From contig JBKJIJ010000015.1 of NCBI GenBank assembly GCA_046598525.1, forward strand, positions 38,552 to 102,551: a DNA stretch of 64,000 bases, written 5' to 3'. Source of the stretch: Methylotenera_A sp046598525 (GTDB taxonomy: Bacteria > Pseudomonadota > Gammaproteobacteria > Burkholderiales > Methylophilaceae). Numbering within the stretch: the stretch's first letter is position 1; each line of letters begins with the position of its first letter. The notes beneath the pieces were generated by a model, which worked only from the letters and a program-made list of their open reading frames with translations, did no database searches and was not told where the DNA came from. Both the position numbers and the translations under genes were made by a program. Shown piece after piece: positions 1 to 8,429 of this stretch.

Positions 1-537
1 GATCAATATCGCCAAGAAAATGCAGCCGCTTTAAGCACTCAACAAAATTTATTGAATCAAGCGCGGCAAAAATATCAATCTTCTGGCTTAGAAAAAGAAA
101 CCATTACCAATTATCTGCCCGCTTATAATAATTTGCTTGCCAACGGCTTTGTGGGCGAAGAGCGGCGCATTGAATGGATAGAAACCTTGCGCCAAATTCA
201 CCATCAGCATAAATTATTTAGCATTGATTACAGCATTGGCTTGCAAGAAAACTACAAAACACCGTTTTTGGCTAATTTAGGCAATTTTGCCCTGCATCGA
301 TCTGTGATGAAGCTTAATTTAGATATGTTGCATGAAGGCGATATATTGACGCTATTAGATGGCCTGCAAGCACAATCCACCCCATTTATTGTGCGCGAAT
401 GCGAGATTAGCCGCCCAATTGGCGCCATTATTAATGTTAAAAATGTCAGTGCTAATTTAAAAGCGGCCTGTGAAATTGATTGGCTAACCTTGCGCGACCC
501 ACAACTGACTAACGACCTGCCAATAGGGGCGATTTAA
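1..537 (+). CDS. PilO-like pilus/secretion accessory protein (5' partial)
   Basis: The frame is open from base 1, so the gene starts upstream of the window; the visible part is 178 codons. The first ~40 residues are polar and Gln/Glu-rich, as in a coiled coil. The C-terminal part has the pattern LHEGDILTLLDGLQAQ followed by FIVRECEISR, which resembles the ferredoxin-like domain of PilO/GspM inner-membrane platform proteins. It overlaps the next gene by one base (TAATG), so the two are translationally coupled in a pilin-like locus. The PilO-like assignment is inference from shape and context; a family search could equally return a protein of unknown function. Confidence 0.5.
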   Translation, partial: DQYRQENAAALSTQQNLLNQARQKYQSSGLEKETITNYLPAYNNLLANGFVGEERRIEWIETLRQIHHQHKLFSIDYSIGLQENYKTPFLANLGNFALHRSVMKLNLDMLHEGDILTLLDGLQAQSTPFIVRECEISRPIGAIINVKNVSANLKAACEIDWLTLRDPQLTNDLPIGAI

Positions 538-1052
538 TGAGATTGTTTGCATTAAGCCTACTGATTGCTAGCCAAATTGCATTGCTACAAACAGCGCAAG
601 CCGCCCAAGATTTGCAATCGGCACAAGGCATGGGCCGCCTATTTAGCTCACCCGCCGAGCGCAGCACACTTAATTATTTGCGCCAAACCAAAAAAGCACT
701 GGTAATTACCCCAGTGCAAGAATTTATTCAACAAGCAGAACCCGCGCCAGTGGTATTGCCAGAAGCTATTAGTATGCAAGGCTATGTAAAACGCAGCGAT
801 GGCAAACAAGGCACCGTGTGGATTAACAACCAAGCCATGCAAGAAAATTCGGGCAACAAAGATGTCCAAGTTGGCCGCTTGCCCGAAAACGGCAACCGCA
901 TACCGCTAAAACTCCCCGCCAACGGCCGCCGCCTAACGTTAAAAGCAGGGCAGGTTTATGACCCTGAAAACAATCGGGTGACTGAAGCACGCAATCATGG
1001 TGTGCAGGGTGATAGTGGGACGATTGGTGAAAGCACGTTTGAAATTAGGTAA
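537..1052 (+). CDS. Periplasmic accessory protein of pilin-like locus (PilP/MshK-like)
   Basis: A 171-residue protein with a clear signal peptide (MRLFALSLLIASQIALLQTAQA, cleavage probably after AQA at about residue 22). The mature part is polar. Its second half, about 80-155, contains MQGYVKRSDGKQGTVWINNQ and a later RLTLKAGQVYDPE, the small beta-domain layout of PilP, GspC or MshK proteins that connect an inner-membrane platform to a secretin. The start codon lies in the stop of the preceding gene, and a pseudopilin gene follows after 5 bases, so all are probably one operon. Function is inferred from context; no catalytic motif is visible. Confidence 0.5.
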   Translation: MRLFALSLLIASQIALLQTAQAAQDLQSAQGMGRLFSSPAERSTLNYLRQTKKALVITPVQEFIQQAEPAPVVLPEAISMQGYVKRSDGKQGTVWINNQAMQENSGNKDVQVGRLPENGNRIPLKLPANGRRLTLKAGQVYDPENNRVTEARNHGVQGDSGTIGESTFEIR

Positions 1053-1057
1053 GTGAA

Positions 1058-2713
1058 ATGCACAAGTTTCGCTCAAAACAAAAAGGTGCAACGCTAATGC
1101 TAGCAGTATTTATTATCGCTTTGGCTTCAACTATCTATATGTTGAGAGCGTTTGATCCATTAAAGTTGAGCCTAGAACAAGACAGACCAACCTATATTGA
1201 GTTAAATGAGGCAAAGCAGGCATTAATTGCCTTAGCTGTCAGTCATAAAAGTTATCCGGGCCAATTCCCTTATCCTGACAGGAGAGAGGTTGTGAACCCA
1301 AATTATGATGGGAGAAGTGATTGTCCTCCTTCAAATACCGCATTCGTAGCACCTGCAAGCTATAACTTATTTTTAGGGCAATTGCCAATTTCAGGCCAAG
1401 ATCTGCCTTGTGAGAATCCTGTAGATGGGCTGGGTGAAGATTTTCATGATGCACAGGGAAATCGACTTTGGTATGCTATTTCGCGAAATTTGGTGCATCA
1501 CTATGAGTTTTTGCAAGCCGATCCAAGTAGTAACCCTGTGATTAATCCTAGCATTATTAGTAATCCTAATTACCCTTGGCTAGTTGTAAAAGATAGAAAT
1601 GGGGCCGTTATTTCAGACCGCGTTGCTGTGGTGATTATGGCGCCTGGAAATGTATTAAACGGACAAAATCGGACTGGGGTTGCTCCTATAGCAAATCAGT
1701 ATTTAGATGCATTTCAGATCGGTGCAACCACGTTATCAAATGCCGATTATGATAGCGCTGATGAGGACTTTATAATTGGGCAAGACAGCAAATCAATGAC
1801 GGACGCTGATAATAGTGTGACTAAGCCCTATTACTTTAATGATAAATTGGTATACATTACAATTGATGAGTTAATACAAGCCCTTACATCACGATCAAGA
1901 GGTGAGGCAGCAAAACTATTAAATGACTACAAGGCAAAAAACGGTCAATTTCCATATGCGGCTAATCTAGGTTCAAACTTAAACAACCATAATTCATCGG
2001 GTGTAACCACTGGAGGTATGCTTCCAATTGATATAACCGATAGCTGTGGTTGTAGCTCAGATGCCATTTGCAGTTGCAGTTTTAGTCCAATTAACAGTGT
2101 AACAATGTTTCGTGATTCTGGAACATGGGACAGTTCAGAGGATGCTGGCTTATGCTCATCTGGAAGCTCAACTAAAAATTGTACTTGCACTGGTGCTGGA
2201 AGCTGCAGCAGATCTGGCAGAACTTTCTCATGCACAAGTGGCGGGCTATGTGAGCACGTTAACTTAGTTGCAAGCCCTTTGAACAAGTTTATTTATAAGT
2301 TGAATAACTATGCAGATTTTAATACGGCAAGCTTAGGTTGCGTCATAACGATGGATAACCTGCCCAGAGATACTGCAAATTGCAATAATATAGGTAATTT
2401 TTCGATTGGGTTAAGAGAGTCTGATTGGTTTAAAAAAAACTTATGGCAAGACTATTTTTATTACCAATGGTCACTGGCTAATGATTTGCAGGTTGGTACA
2501 AAACTAGGCGTCTCAGCCATATTAGTAGGTGCGGGTGAGCCAGTAATAAACCCTCCGTTTAGTGTTAAAGGCGCGGCGCAAATCCGCCCATCATCTAATT
2601 TGGATGACTATTTGGACAGCACGGAAAATATCAACGGAAACAATGTTTTTGATGCAACAAACCGAATTAATACAGATAACTATAATGATCAGATTTTTAT
2701 AGTCGCACCTTGA
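1058..2713 (+). CDS. Large pseudopilin-like protein with two head modules and Cys-rich insert
   Basis: A 551-residue protein with a basic N-terminus and one hydrophobic helix (residues 11-30), like PilX/GspK-type minor pilins but without the canonical G|FTLxE site (it reads KG-ATLML). Residues 51-242 carry EAKQALIAL, GQFPYP, GNRLWYAIS and VAVVIMAPG. Residues 282-551 repeat the order: EAAKLLNDY, GQFPYA, WQDYFYYQWS, VSAILVGAG and a final DQIFIV. The same landmarks occur once in the prepilin encoded next door, so this looks like a tandem duplication of that head. Ten cysteines fall between residues 330 and 398. It is probably membrane-anchored and exported. No known family is recognised with certainty. 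Confidence 0.6.
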   Translation: MHKFRSKQKGATLMLAVFIIALASTIYMLRAFDPLKLSLEQDRPTYIELNEAKQALIALAVSHKSYPGQFPYPDRREVVNPNYDGRSDCPPSNTAFVAPASYNLFLGQLPISGQDLPCENPVDGLGEDFHDAQGNRLWYAISRNLVHHYEFLQADPSSNPVINPSIISNPNYPWLVVKDRNGAVISDRVAVVIMAPGNVLNGQNRTGVAPIANQYLDAFQIGATTLSNADYDSADEDFIIGQDSKSMTDADNSVTKPYYFNDKLVYITIDELIQALTSRSRGEAAKLLNDYKAKNGQFPYAANLGSNLNNHNSSGVTTGGMLPIDITDSCGCSSDAICSCSFSPINSVTMFRDSGTWDSSEDAGLCSSGSSTKNCTCTGAGSCSRSGRTFSCTSGGLCEHVNLVASPLNKFIYKLNNYADFNTASLGCVITMDNLPRDTANCNNIGNFSIGLRESDWFKKNLWQDYFYYQWSLANDLQVGTKLGVSAILVGAGEPVINPPFSVKGAAQIRPSSNLDDYLDSTENINGNNVFDATNRINTDNYNDQIFIVAP

Positions 2714-2752
2714 AAAGGATAGCTCTTTAATAAACGATGCTAATACTCAATC

Positions 2753-3493
2753 ATGACAGTAAATAACTTTTCTATAAAACAACACTCAGGGTTTACCTTA
2801 GTTGAAATGGCCATTGTTCTTGTCATTTTCGGTTTGGTATTGTCATCGCTTTTACTTCCTTTACAAGCTCAGCGAGATCAAGCTTTTATTGCGCAAACTA
2901 ACGCGACTTTAGACAATGCCAAGCAAGCCCTGCTCGGATTCGCGCAACGAAATGGCCGCTTACCTTGTCCCGCTACTAATTTAGGCACGGCAACTTTCCC
3001 TGATGACACAGGTACTGCAAACCCAAATGGCAGCGGTGCATGCAATCAACTAGTAGGCTTTTTACCAGCGGCAACATTGGGCCTTCAACCAACGGACTCT
3101 CAGGGTTTTGCGCTGGATGGCTGGAATAATCGAATTCGCTATTCGGTCACAAATGCTAATGCCAATGCATTTACCACTAATAATGCCATGAACACATTGG
3201 GTATTGCCGCGCTTACCCCCAATTTAAGGCTGTGCGTAAGTTCCACACCTGCAAATTGTACTAATGATATTAATTTAACCAACGAAGCGGTTGCTGTGAT
3301 TTACTCCACTGGCGCTAGCGGACGACTAGCGGCGGGCGGAGCAGATGAAAATGCAAACCTAGACAACAATAATGTTTTTATCAGCCACGATAGCCGTGAA
3401 AATGACGCGAATGGGGAGTTTGATCATATTACAACTTGGGTTTCACCTTATGTGCTTTATAACGCCATGATTCAAGTAGGCCAATTGCGCTAA
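2753..3493 (+). CDS. Type IV prepilin-like protein
   Basis: A 246-residue protein with a textbook prepilin leader: short basic leader, Gly13|Phe14, then FTLVEMAIVLVIFG with Glu at +5 and a hydrophobic helix to about residue 34. It should be cut and methylated by a PilD-type peptidase. The head has NAKQALLGFAQRNGRLPCPA (about 50-70), DGWNNRIRYSV and VAVIYSTG, a set seen in betaproteobacterial minor pseudopilins. It follows the large pseudopilin by 39 bases and ends the visible locus. Pilus-like fibre, secretion pseudopilus or DNA-uptake role cannot be separated from sequence alone. Confidence 0.75.
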   Translation: MTVNNFSIKQHSGFTLVEMAIVLVIFGLVLSSLLLPLQAQRDQAFIAQTNATLDNAKQALLGFAQRNGRLPCPATNLGTATFPDDTGTANPNGSGACNQLVGFLPAATLGLQPTDSQGFALDGWNNRIRYSVTNANANAFTTNNAMNTLGIAALTPNLRLCVSSTPANCTNDINLTNEAVAVIYSTGASGRLAAGGADENANLDNNNVFISHDSRENDANGEFDHITTWVSPYVLYNAMIQVGQLR

Positions 3494-3519
3494 ACGTTTC
3501 TTGATAAAAAAATTAAAAT

Positions 3520-3545
3520 TGATTACAATGATTGCATTGAAATCA
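3520..3545. promoter_or_regulatory. Probable FitA operator (inverted repeat)
   Basis: Two 11-base arms, TGATTACAATG and CATTGAAATCA, are inverted repeats matching at 10 of 11 positions around a 4-base centre. The site ends 14 bases before the antitoxin start codon, just upstream of its AAAGGAG ribosome site. FitA/VapB-type antitoxins autoregulate by binding such palindromes; that this one is used is inference. Confidence 0.55.
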
Positions 3546-3559
3546 AAAGGAGTGTAATC

Positions 3560-3829
3560 ATGGCCAGTATTACAATCAGAAATTTAGATGACAACATTAA
3601 AGCCAAGTTACGCATACAAGCTGCGCAGCATGGGCTTTCTATGGAGCAAGAGGTGCGTGAGATCTTGCGAGAGAGTTTAGATAAAGCCGCTATTGCAGAA
3701 GGCACGTTTTTAGAGCGCATGCGCTCACACTTTGCTGGTTTGGGTGTAGACGAACTACCTATCCCACCACGTGATGATATGGGGCGACCCTTACCTGATT
3801 TTTCTGATTTTGTTATTAAAGAAGATTAG
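3560..3829 (+). CDS. fitA: FitA-like antitoxin, ribbon-helix-helix type
   Basis: An 89-residue protein beginning MASITIRNLDDNIKAKLRIQ, the N-terminal strand-helix of FitA/VapB Arc-like ribbon-helix-helix DNA-binding proteins, followed by MEQEVREILRESL. The C-terminal ~30 residues would wrap the toxin. The start is set by AAAAGGAG seven bases upstream. The toxin gene begins two bases after the stop, the usual toxin-antitoxin pairing. It should neutralise the PIN toxin and repress the pair through the palindrome just upstream. Confidence 0.85.
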   Translation: MASITIRNLDDNIKAKLRIQAAQHGLSMEQEVREILRESLDKAAIAEGTFLERMRSHFAGLGVDELPIPPRDDMGRPLPDFSDFVIKED

Positions 3830-3831
3830 GT

Positions 3832-4266
3832 ATGCAAAATCTGTTACTAGATACCAATGTAGTCTCTGAATTAATTCGTGATATCGCAGATGAAAATGTA
3901 GTGGCGTGGTTTGAATCTTGTGAAGAAACAAGCATTTATACCAGCGTTATATCACATGCGGAAATGCTAGCGGGTATAGCTTTTTTACCAAAAGGCAAGC
4001 GCAAAGAGTTGCTGATTAAGGCGGTTAATCAAATGTTTGAACTCAGGTTTACAAAAAAAACATTACCGTTTAATTCGGATTGCGCAAGCTTTTATGCTTT
4101 TATAGTGGCAAGTCGCAGAGCGGCAGGTAAGCCAATTGGCATTGCCGATGCGCAAATTGCCGCGATTGCTATAAGCCAAAATTTAACACTGGTAACGCGT
4201 AACACTAAAGATTTTGAGCAGATTCAAGGTTTAACGGTGATAAACCCATGGCTTGCGCCAAGCTAA
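3832..4266 (+). CDS. fitB: FitB/VapC-type PIN-domain toxin
   Basis: A 144-residue PIN-domain ribonuclease. LLLDTNVVSELIRD (4-17) gives the first catalytic Asp and the conserved Asn; the acidic residues continue with E43 (HAEMLAG) and GIADAQIAAIA near residue 100, then LVTRNTKDF. This is the FitB/VapC set of metal-binding acids, so the enzyme is predicted to cut RNA, often tRNA, when released from FitA. It lies two bases after fitA. The pair sits between a pilin gene and moeB, a typical spot for a small mobile or accessory insertion, but no transposon ends are visible. Confidence 0.87.
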   Translation: MQNLLLDTNVVSELIRDIADENVVAWFESCEETSIYTSVISHAEMLAGIAFLPKGKRKELLIKAVNQMFELRFTKKTLPFNSDCASFYAFIVASRRAAGKPIGIADAQIAAIAISQNLTLVTRNTKDFEQIQGLTVINPWLAPS

Positions 4267-4267
4267 T

Positions 4268-5011
4268 ATGAACGATAACCAGCTTCTACGTTATAGCCGC
4301 CATATTTTATTACCCAAAATTGGGTACGAAGGCCAAGAGAAAATCGTAAGTAGCCATGCGTTAGTTGTGGGGGCTGGTGGTTTAGGGTCGCCAGTGGCGT
4401 TGTATTTGGCGGCTTCTGGGGTTGGTACGCTGACCATTTGCGATTTTGATGTGGTTGATTTAACTAATTTGCAGCGGCAGATTATTCATACAACGCAATC
4501 GGTTGGTGTTAATAAAGCCGCTTCTGCGCAGCAATCTATTCAAGCGATTAACCCTGAAATTTTGGTGCAAACCATTCAGCAAAAATCCACTGAGGCTGAG
4601 TTTACGCAATTGGTGAAAAACGCGGATGTGGTGATTGATTGCAGTGATAATTTTGCCACGCGATATACGTTAAATCGCATTTGTTTTCAGCTTAAAAAGC
4701 CATTGGTTTCTGGCGCTGCTATTGGGTTTGAAGGGCAAATTTCTGTTTTTGATTTTAGAAACGAAACTAGCCCTTGTTACCACTGTTTGTATCCTGATAC
4801 TGGTGGTGACACTGAAATGCGTTGTGCCGAAAATGGCGTGTTTGCGCCACTTGTGGGCATTGTCGGCAGCATGCAGGCGGCTGAGGCACTTAAAATATTG
4901 ATGCAAATTGGTGAAAATTTGCAAGGACGTTTATTGCTTTTAGATGCGATGGATATGCAATGGCGGACGATTAAATTGAGCCGCGACCCGGCTTGTGCGG
5001 TTTGTGGTTAA
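4268..5011 (+). CDS. moeB: HesA/MoeB/ThiF family adenylyltransferase
   Basis: A 247-residue E1-like enzyme. LLRYSRHILLPKIGYEGQ opens the protein; VVGAGGLGSP is the nucleotide-binding loop; DFDVVDLTNLQRQ is the conserved acidic/Arg motif. CYHCLYP and a terminal CAVCG are the paired zinc-binding CxxC motifs. The family adenylates the C-terminal Gly of MoaD or ThiS for sulfur transfer in molybdopterin or thiazole synthesis. The ATG at 4268 is chosen over an in-frame TTG at 4253 inside fitB. It converges on thiO across a repeat region. The MoeB versus ThiF choice is not settled; thiO nearby makes a thiamine role plausible. Confidence 0.85.
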   Translation: MNDNQLLRYSRHILLPKIGYEGQEKIVSSHALVVGAGGLGSPVALYLAASGVGTLTICDFDVVDLTNLQRQIIHTTQSVGVNKAASAQQSIQAINPEILVQTIQQKSTEAEFTQLVKNADVVIDCSDNFATRYTLNRICFQLKKPLVSGAAIGFEGQISVFDFRNETSPCYHCLYPDTGGDTEMRCAENGVFAPLVGIVGSMQAAEALKILMQIGENLQGRLLLLDAMDMQWRTIKLSRDPACAVCG

Positions 5012-5069
5012 TTTAGATTTGGCACAAATTAAAGTACGGTTTAATGTTTAGCAGATACATCAAGTTTCG

Positions 5070-5140
5070 TCGTTCCCGCGAAGGCGGGAATCCAGTTCAC
5101 TTAAGATAATCACCTAGATTCCCGCCTGCGCGGGAATGAC
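5070..5140. repeat. Paired hairpin repeat, dRS3-like
   Basis: Two hairpins in opposite orientation: TTCCCGC-GAAG-GCGGGAA on the plus strand at about 5073-5090 and ATTCCCGCCTGCGCGGGAAT at about 5118-5137. The second fits the neisserial dRS3 consensus ATTCCC-N8-GGGAAT exactly. It fills much of the 259-base gap between the convergent moeB and thiO genes, where it may also end transcription. Nothing else is recognised in 5141-5270. Confidence 0.75.
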
Positions 5141-5270
5141 ATAAGGGAGTTTTGCTGCAGAAAATAGCTTTAGGCTTAATTAAACAACCCACGCGGCCGT
5201 CACTAATTCCATCACCGTAACGCGTCAGCTACAGGTAGCCCGCCCTATAACTTCTATAGAAATCATAGCC

Positions 5271-6281
5271 TTAGTCACACATCAGTGAAGCAATTCGCTG
5301 TGCACTGGCAGGCGCCATGGTTAGGCCGTAGCGAAAATGCCCTGTATTTAAATACAGATTTTTAATGCTAGTGTGCGCGGCAATAGTGGGTAGATTTTCT
5401 GGCGTGCCTGGCCGCAGGCCGCTCCAATGCTTGAGTATATTGGCATTTTTTAAGCTGGGTAAAATACTTTCTGCTTTGGTTTGCAAGGCCAGCTTCACGT
5501 CCTCAGTGGTATTTTTATCAAACCCCACATCTTCTAAAGTACTGCCCGCCAGCAATAATCCATCTTGGCGCGGCACCAGATAAAAGCCATCTTTGTAAAC
5601 AATATGCATTAGTTTTTCGCCCGTTTGCTCATAAAGCAAAATCTGGCCGCGCATGGGTTTAATATTGAGCTGTTGAGCGGTATCTTTTAATAACTCAAAA
5701 CTCCAAGCGCCAGAAGTCACCACAAATTGATCCGCTTCTAGCACTTCACCAGTGGTGGTTTGCCAGCTATTTAACTGCTCACATTGCGTAAGCGCTTGCA
5801 GTTCTGTGCGCTCTAATAGGGTAACGCCGTTTTGACTTAAGGCAATGCGTAAAGCCTTAAGCAGCTGTGGCGGCCGCACTTGCGCAACGCTTGGCAAAAA
5901 TAGCCCTTGTGCATTGGTTTGCAGCGGAATGTTATTGTTAGCGCACCAATCGGTGGCCACTTTTTCATCGGCAGGCGCTAAAATTTGCATGCCGCAGTTA
6001 ATCAATTCTGGGTCAATACCTGTGCTTGTGAGTAAGTGCTTACATAGCGCCGGATATATGCCAGCGCCTGCCAATGCAAGTTGATTCACTTCGTCTTTAT
6101 ACATCCAAGGTAGCAAGGGGAATAAGATGCCTGCGCCCGCCCAAGAAGATTCGCCAGATGTTTGGCTGGCAACTACATTGCGTTCAACCAACGTTACTTG
6201 GCAACCGCGGTTCACTAATTCTAGCGCGGTTAAACAGCCAACAATACCGCCACCCACCACCACTACTTTTTTTGCGGCCAT
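5271..6281 (-). CDS. thiO: Glycine oxidase ThiO (FAD-dependent)
   Basis: A 336-residue FAD-dependent DAO-family oxidase. VVVVGGGIVGCLTALELV (about 5-22) is the Rossmann dinucleotide loop, with GESSWAGAGILFP near 42-55 and LRPGTPENLPTIA plus GHFRYGLTMAP at the C-terminus, as in ThiO. It oxidises glycine to iminoacetate for thiazole synthesis in aerobes. It starts three bases after the stop of the antiporter gene upstream on the same strand, so the two are probably cotranscribed. The facing moeB/thiF gene fits a thiamine link. A related D-amino-acid dehydrogenase is the main alternative. Confidence 0.82.
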   Translation of the reverse strand: MAAKKVVVVGGGIVGCLTALELVNRGCQVTLVERNVVASQTSGESSWAGAGILFPLLPWMYKDEVNQLALAGAGIYPALCKHLLTSTGIDPELINCGMQILAPADEKVATDWCANNNIPLQTNAQGLFLPSVAQVRPPQLLKALRIALSQNGVTLLERTELQALTQCEQLNSWQTTTGEVLEADQFVVTSGAWSFELLKDTAQQLNIKPMRGQILLYEQTGEKLMHIVYKDGFYLVPRQDGLLLAGSTLEDVGFDKNTTEDVKLALQTKAESILPSLKNANILKHWSGLRPGTPENLPTIAAHTSIKNLYLNTGHFRYGLTMAPASAQRIASLMCD

Positions 6282-6284
6282 TAA

Positions 6285-8261
6285 TTATCGGCCTGTTAGC
6301 AAGAATTTTTCGGTGCTGCTTAAATCGGCAGGGCTGCCTAGCAACACTAATATATCGCCTTCAGCCAGCTCAATATCGGCGCGCGGCAAAATGTCTTCTA
6401 ACATATTGGGGCGGCGAATATGTTGCAGCTCTACGTTAAAGCTATCAAAATCAATTTCATCTAAACGCATGCCCACTGTAAATGCTTCAGTAATCAATTC
6501 TGTTGAGTGCAGCCGCACTTGATGCGCTTCGGTAATTTCAGTGGAAACATCGGTTAAGCCATGGAAATAGCCTTGAAACATTTTGTAACGTTCTTCGCGG
6601 AAGCGGCGAATGCGTTTAATCACCCGATTTAACGGCACGCCTAATAGCACCAACGCGTGCGATGCTAACATTAGGCTGCCTTCTAGCACTTCAGGCACTA
6701 CTTCGGTGGCGCCTGCATCTCTAAAGGTTTCAATATCGGCATCGTCATACGTGCGCACAATCACAGGTAAATTGGGGTAGCCTTCTTGCGCCACATGCAA
6801 TACTTTCATGGATGCGCGCATATCAGAATAGCTGACGATTAAGGCTTTAGCGCGCGCGCCACCAGCGGCTTCTAGCACAATGCGCCTACCTGCATCGCCA
6901 TACATTACATGCTGACCAGCGGCGGCGGCGTCATGCACACGCGTGGGGTCAATATCTAGCGCAATAAAGGGAATGTTTTCTTCTTTTAAGAATCGGCCTA
7001 AATATTGGCCGCTGCGGCCATAACCGCAAATAATCACATGGTCTTTTAAGTTTTTGGCAACGCTATCAATTTCATCCACCACTTGGCTGCTATTGCGTGT
7101 ATAACTTTTAACCAATTTGCGCGCAATACGGCCGTTATATTGAATAATAAACGGTGCGGCTACCATGGATAATAAGGATGCTGCCAGGATGATTTGCAAC
7201 TCATCGCCGCCAATTAAATTTTGCTCTAAACCTAAGGCTAAAATAACAAAGCTAAACTCACCCGCTTGCGCCAACACCATGCCGGTGCGGATGCCCACAC
7301 CAGTTTCGTAGCCAAATAAGCGGCTCAAAGTGGCGATTACTAGTGCTTTAAATAGTACAAAACCCACCAAAAGCAATAGCACTAAGCCGATATGGTTGGC
7401 TAGCTGGGTAAGGTCTAACAACATGCCTACGCTGATAAAAAACAGGCCAAGCAAAATATCGCGGAAAGACGCAATATCGGATTCTACTTGATAGCGATAG
7501 CGGGTTTCTGAAATCAGCATGCCAGCAATAAACGCGCCCAAGGCGTAGGATAAACCAGCCACTTTGGTAACGGTTGCCAGCAATAAAGTCACCATTAATA
7601 CGTTCATCACAAATAATTCGCGTGAGCGTTGTTTGGCTACCAAACTAAACCAAAAGTTGATAACACCTTTGCCGAATTTAAATAATATAAACAACAAGAT
7701 AACGGTTTTTAGCAGCGACATGACCAAAATAGTGCCCATGTTATCGGCATGCGCGCCTAAAGCAGGAATCAACACCAAAATAGGGATAACGGCTAAATCT
7801 TGAAACAGCAAAATACCAATACTTAAACGGCCATGGCGCGAATTTAAATCGACCCGTTCCATTAACATTTTGGATACGATGGCGGTTGATGACATGGTTA
7901 ACGCGCCGCCCACTACAAAAGCGGTAACTAGGCTTAAGCCAGACATCCAACCCACCAGCATGATGACGCCAAGCGTGATTAATACTTGCGCGCCGCCCAA
8001 GCCAAATAAGGTTTTGCGCATGGAATACAGCTTAGATAAGCTAAATTCTAAGCCGATGCTGAACATTAAAAACACAATTCCAAACTCGGCTACATGACGA
8101 CCGCTTTCGGTGCTGGGCAATAAATTAAAGGCATACGGGCCGATTAATACGCCAACAAAAAAGTATGCCAGCATGGCAGGCAGGCGCAAGGCGCGGAAAA
8201 ACGCAACCGCCAAAACCGAGCTGGTAAGCAGAAGTAATACGCTGGTTAATGAATCAAACAT
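6285..8261 (-). CDS. CPA2 monovalent cation:H+ antiporter (KefB/YbaL type)
   Basis: A 658-residue protein with about twelve hydrophobic segments in residues 1-380, the Na+/H+ exchanger domain, including the conserved FQDLAVIP. It continues as an RCK/TrkA-N domain (408-525, nucleotide loop ICGYGRSGQYLGRFL) and a TrkA-C domain (about 575-655). This is the CPA2 plan of KefB, KefC and YbaL. It should move K+ or Na+ against protons, gated by a nucleotide or glutathione-like ligand. It is divergent from kdsD and precedes thiO. Transported ion and ligand cannot be read from sequence. Confidence 0.9.
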   Translation of the reverse strand: MFDSLTSVLLLLTSSVLAVAFFRALRLPAMLAYFFVGVLIGPYAFNLLPSTESGRHVAEFGIVFLMFSIGLEFSLSKLYSMRKTLFGLGGAQVLITLGVIMLVGWMSGLSLVTAFVVGGALTMSSTAIVSKMLMERVDLNSRHGRLSIGILLFQDLAVIPILVLIPALGAHADNMGTILVMSLLKTVILLFILFKFGKGVINFWFSLVAKQRSRELFVMNVLMVTLLLATVTKVAGLSYALGAFIAGMLISETRYRYQVESDIASFRDILLGLFFISVGMLLDLTQLANHIGLVLLLLVGFVLFKALVIATLSRLFGYETGVGIRTGMVLAQAGEFSFVILALGLEQNLIGGDELQIILAASLLSMVAAPFIIQYNGRIARKLVKSYTRNSSQVVDEIDSVAKNLKDHVIICGYGRSGQYLGRFLKEENIPFIALDIDPTRVHDAAAAGQHVMYGDAGRRIVLEAAGGARAKALIVSYSDMRASMKVLHVAQEGYPNLPVIVRTYDDADIETFRDAGATEVVPEVLEGSLMLASHALVLLGVPLNRVIKRIRRFREERYKMFQGYFHGLTDVSTEITEAHQVRLHSTELITEAFTVGMRLDEIDFDSFNVELQHIRRPNMLEDILPRADIELAEGDILVLLGSPADLSSTEKFLLTGR

Positions 8262-8429
8262 GGGTGGTAAATATAAATGGCATTTAAAAAAGCTTTGTTA
8301 TTTGTTAATGGTTATTTTAATAAGGCTTTGCTTAAATAGGGCAAAAATTGTGCCTACTTTTACTAATTTACTTAAAAACAGCAGTATTTTACTTTATTAG
8401 TCATGCTTTCCCTTTTATACTAACCGATT

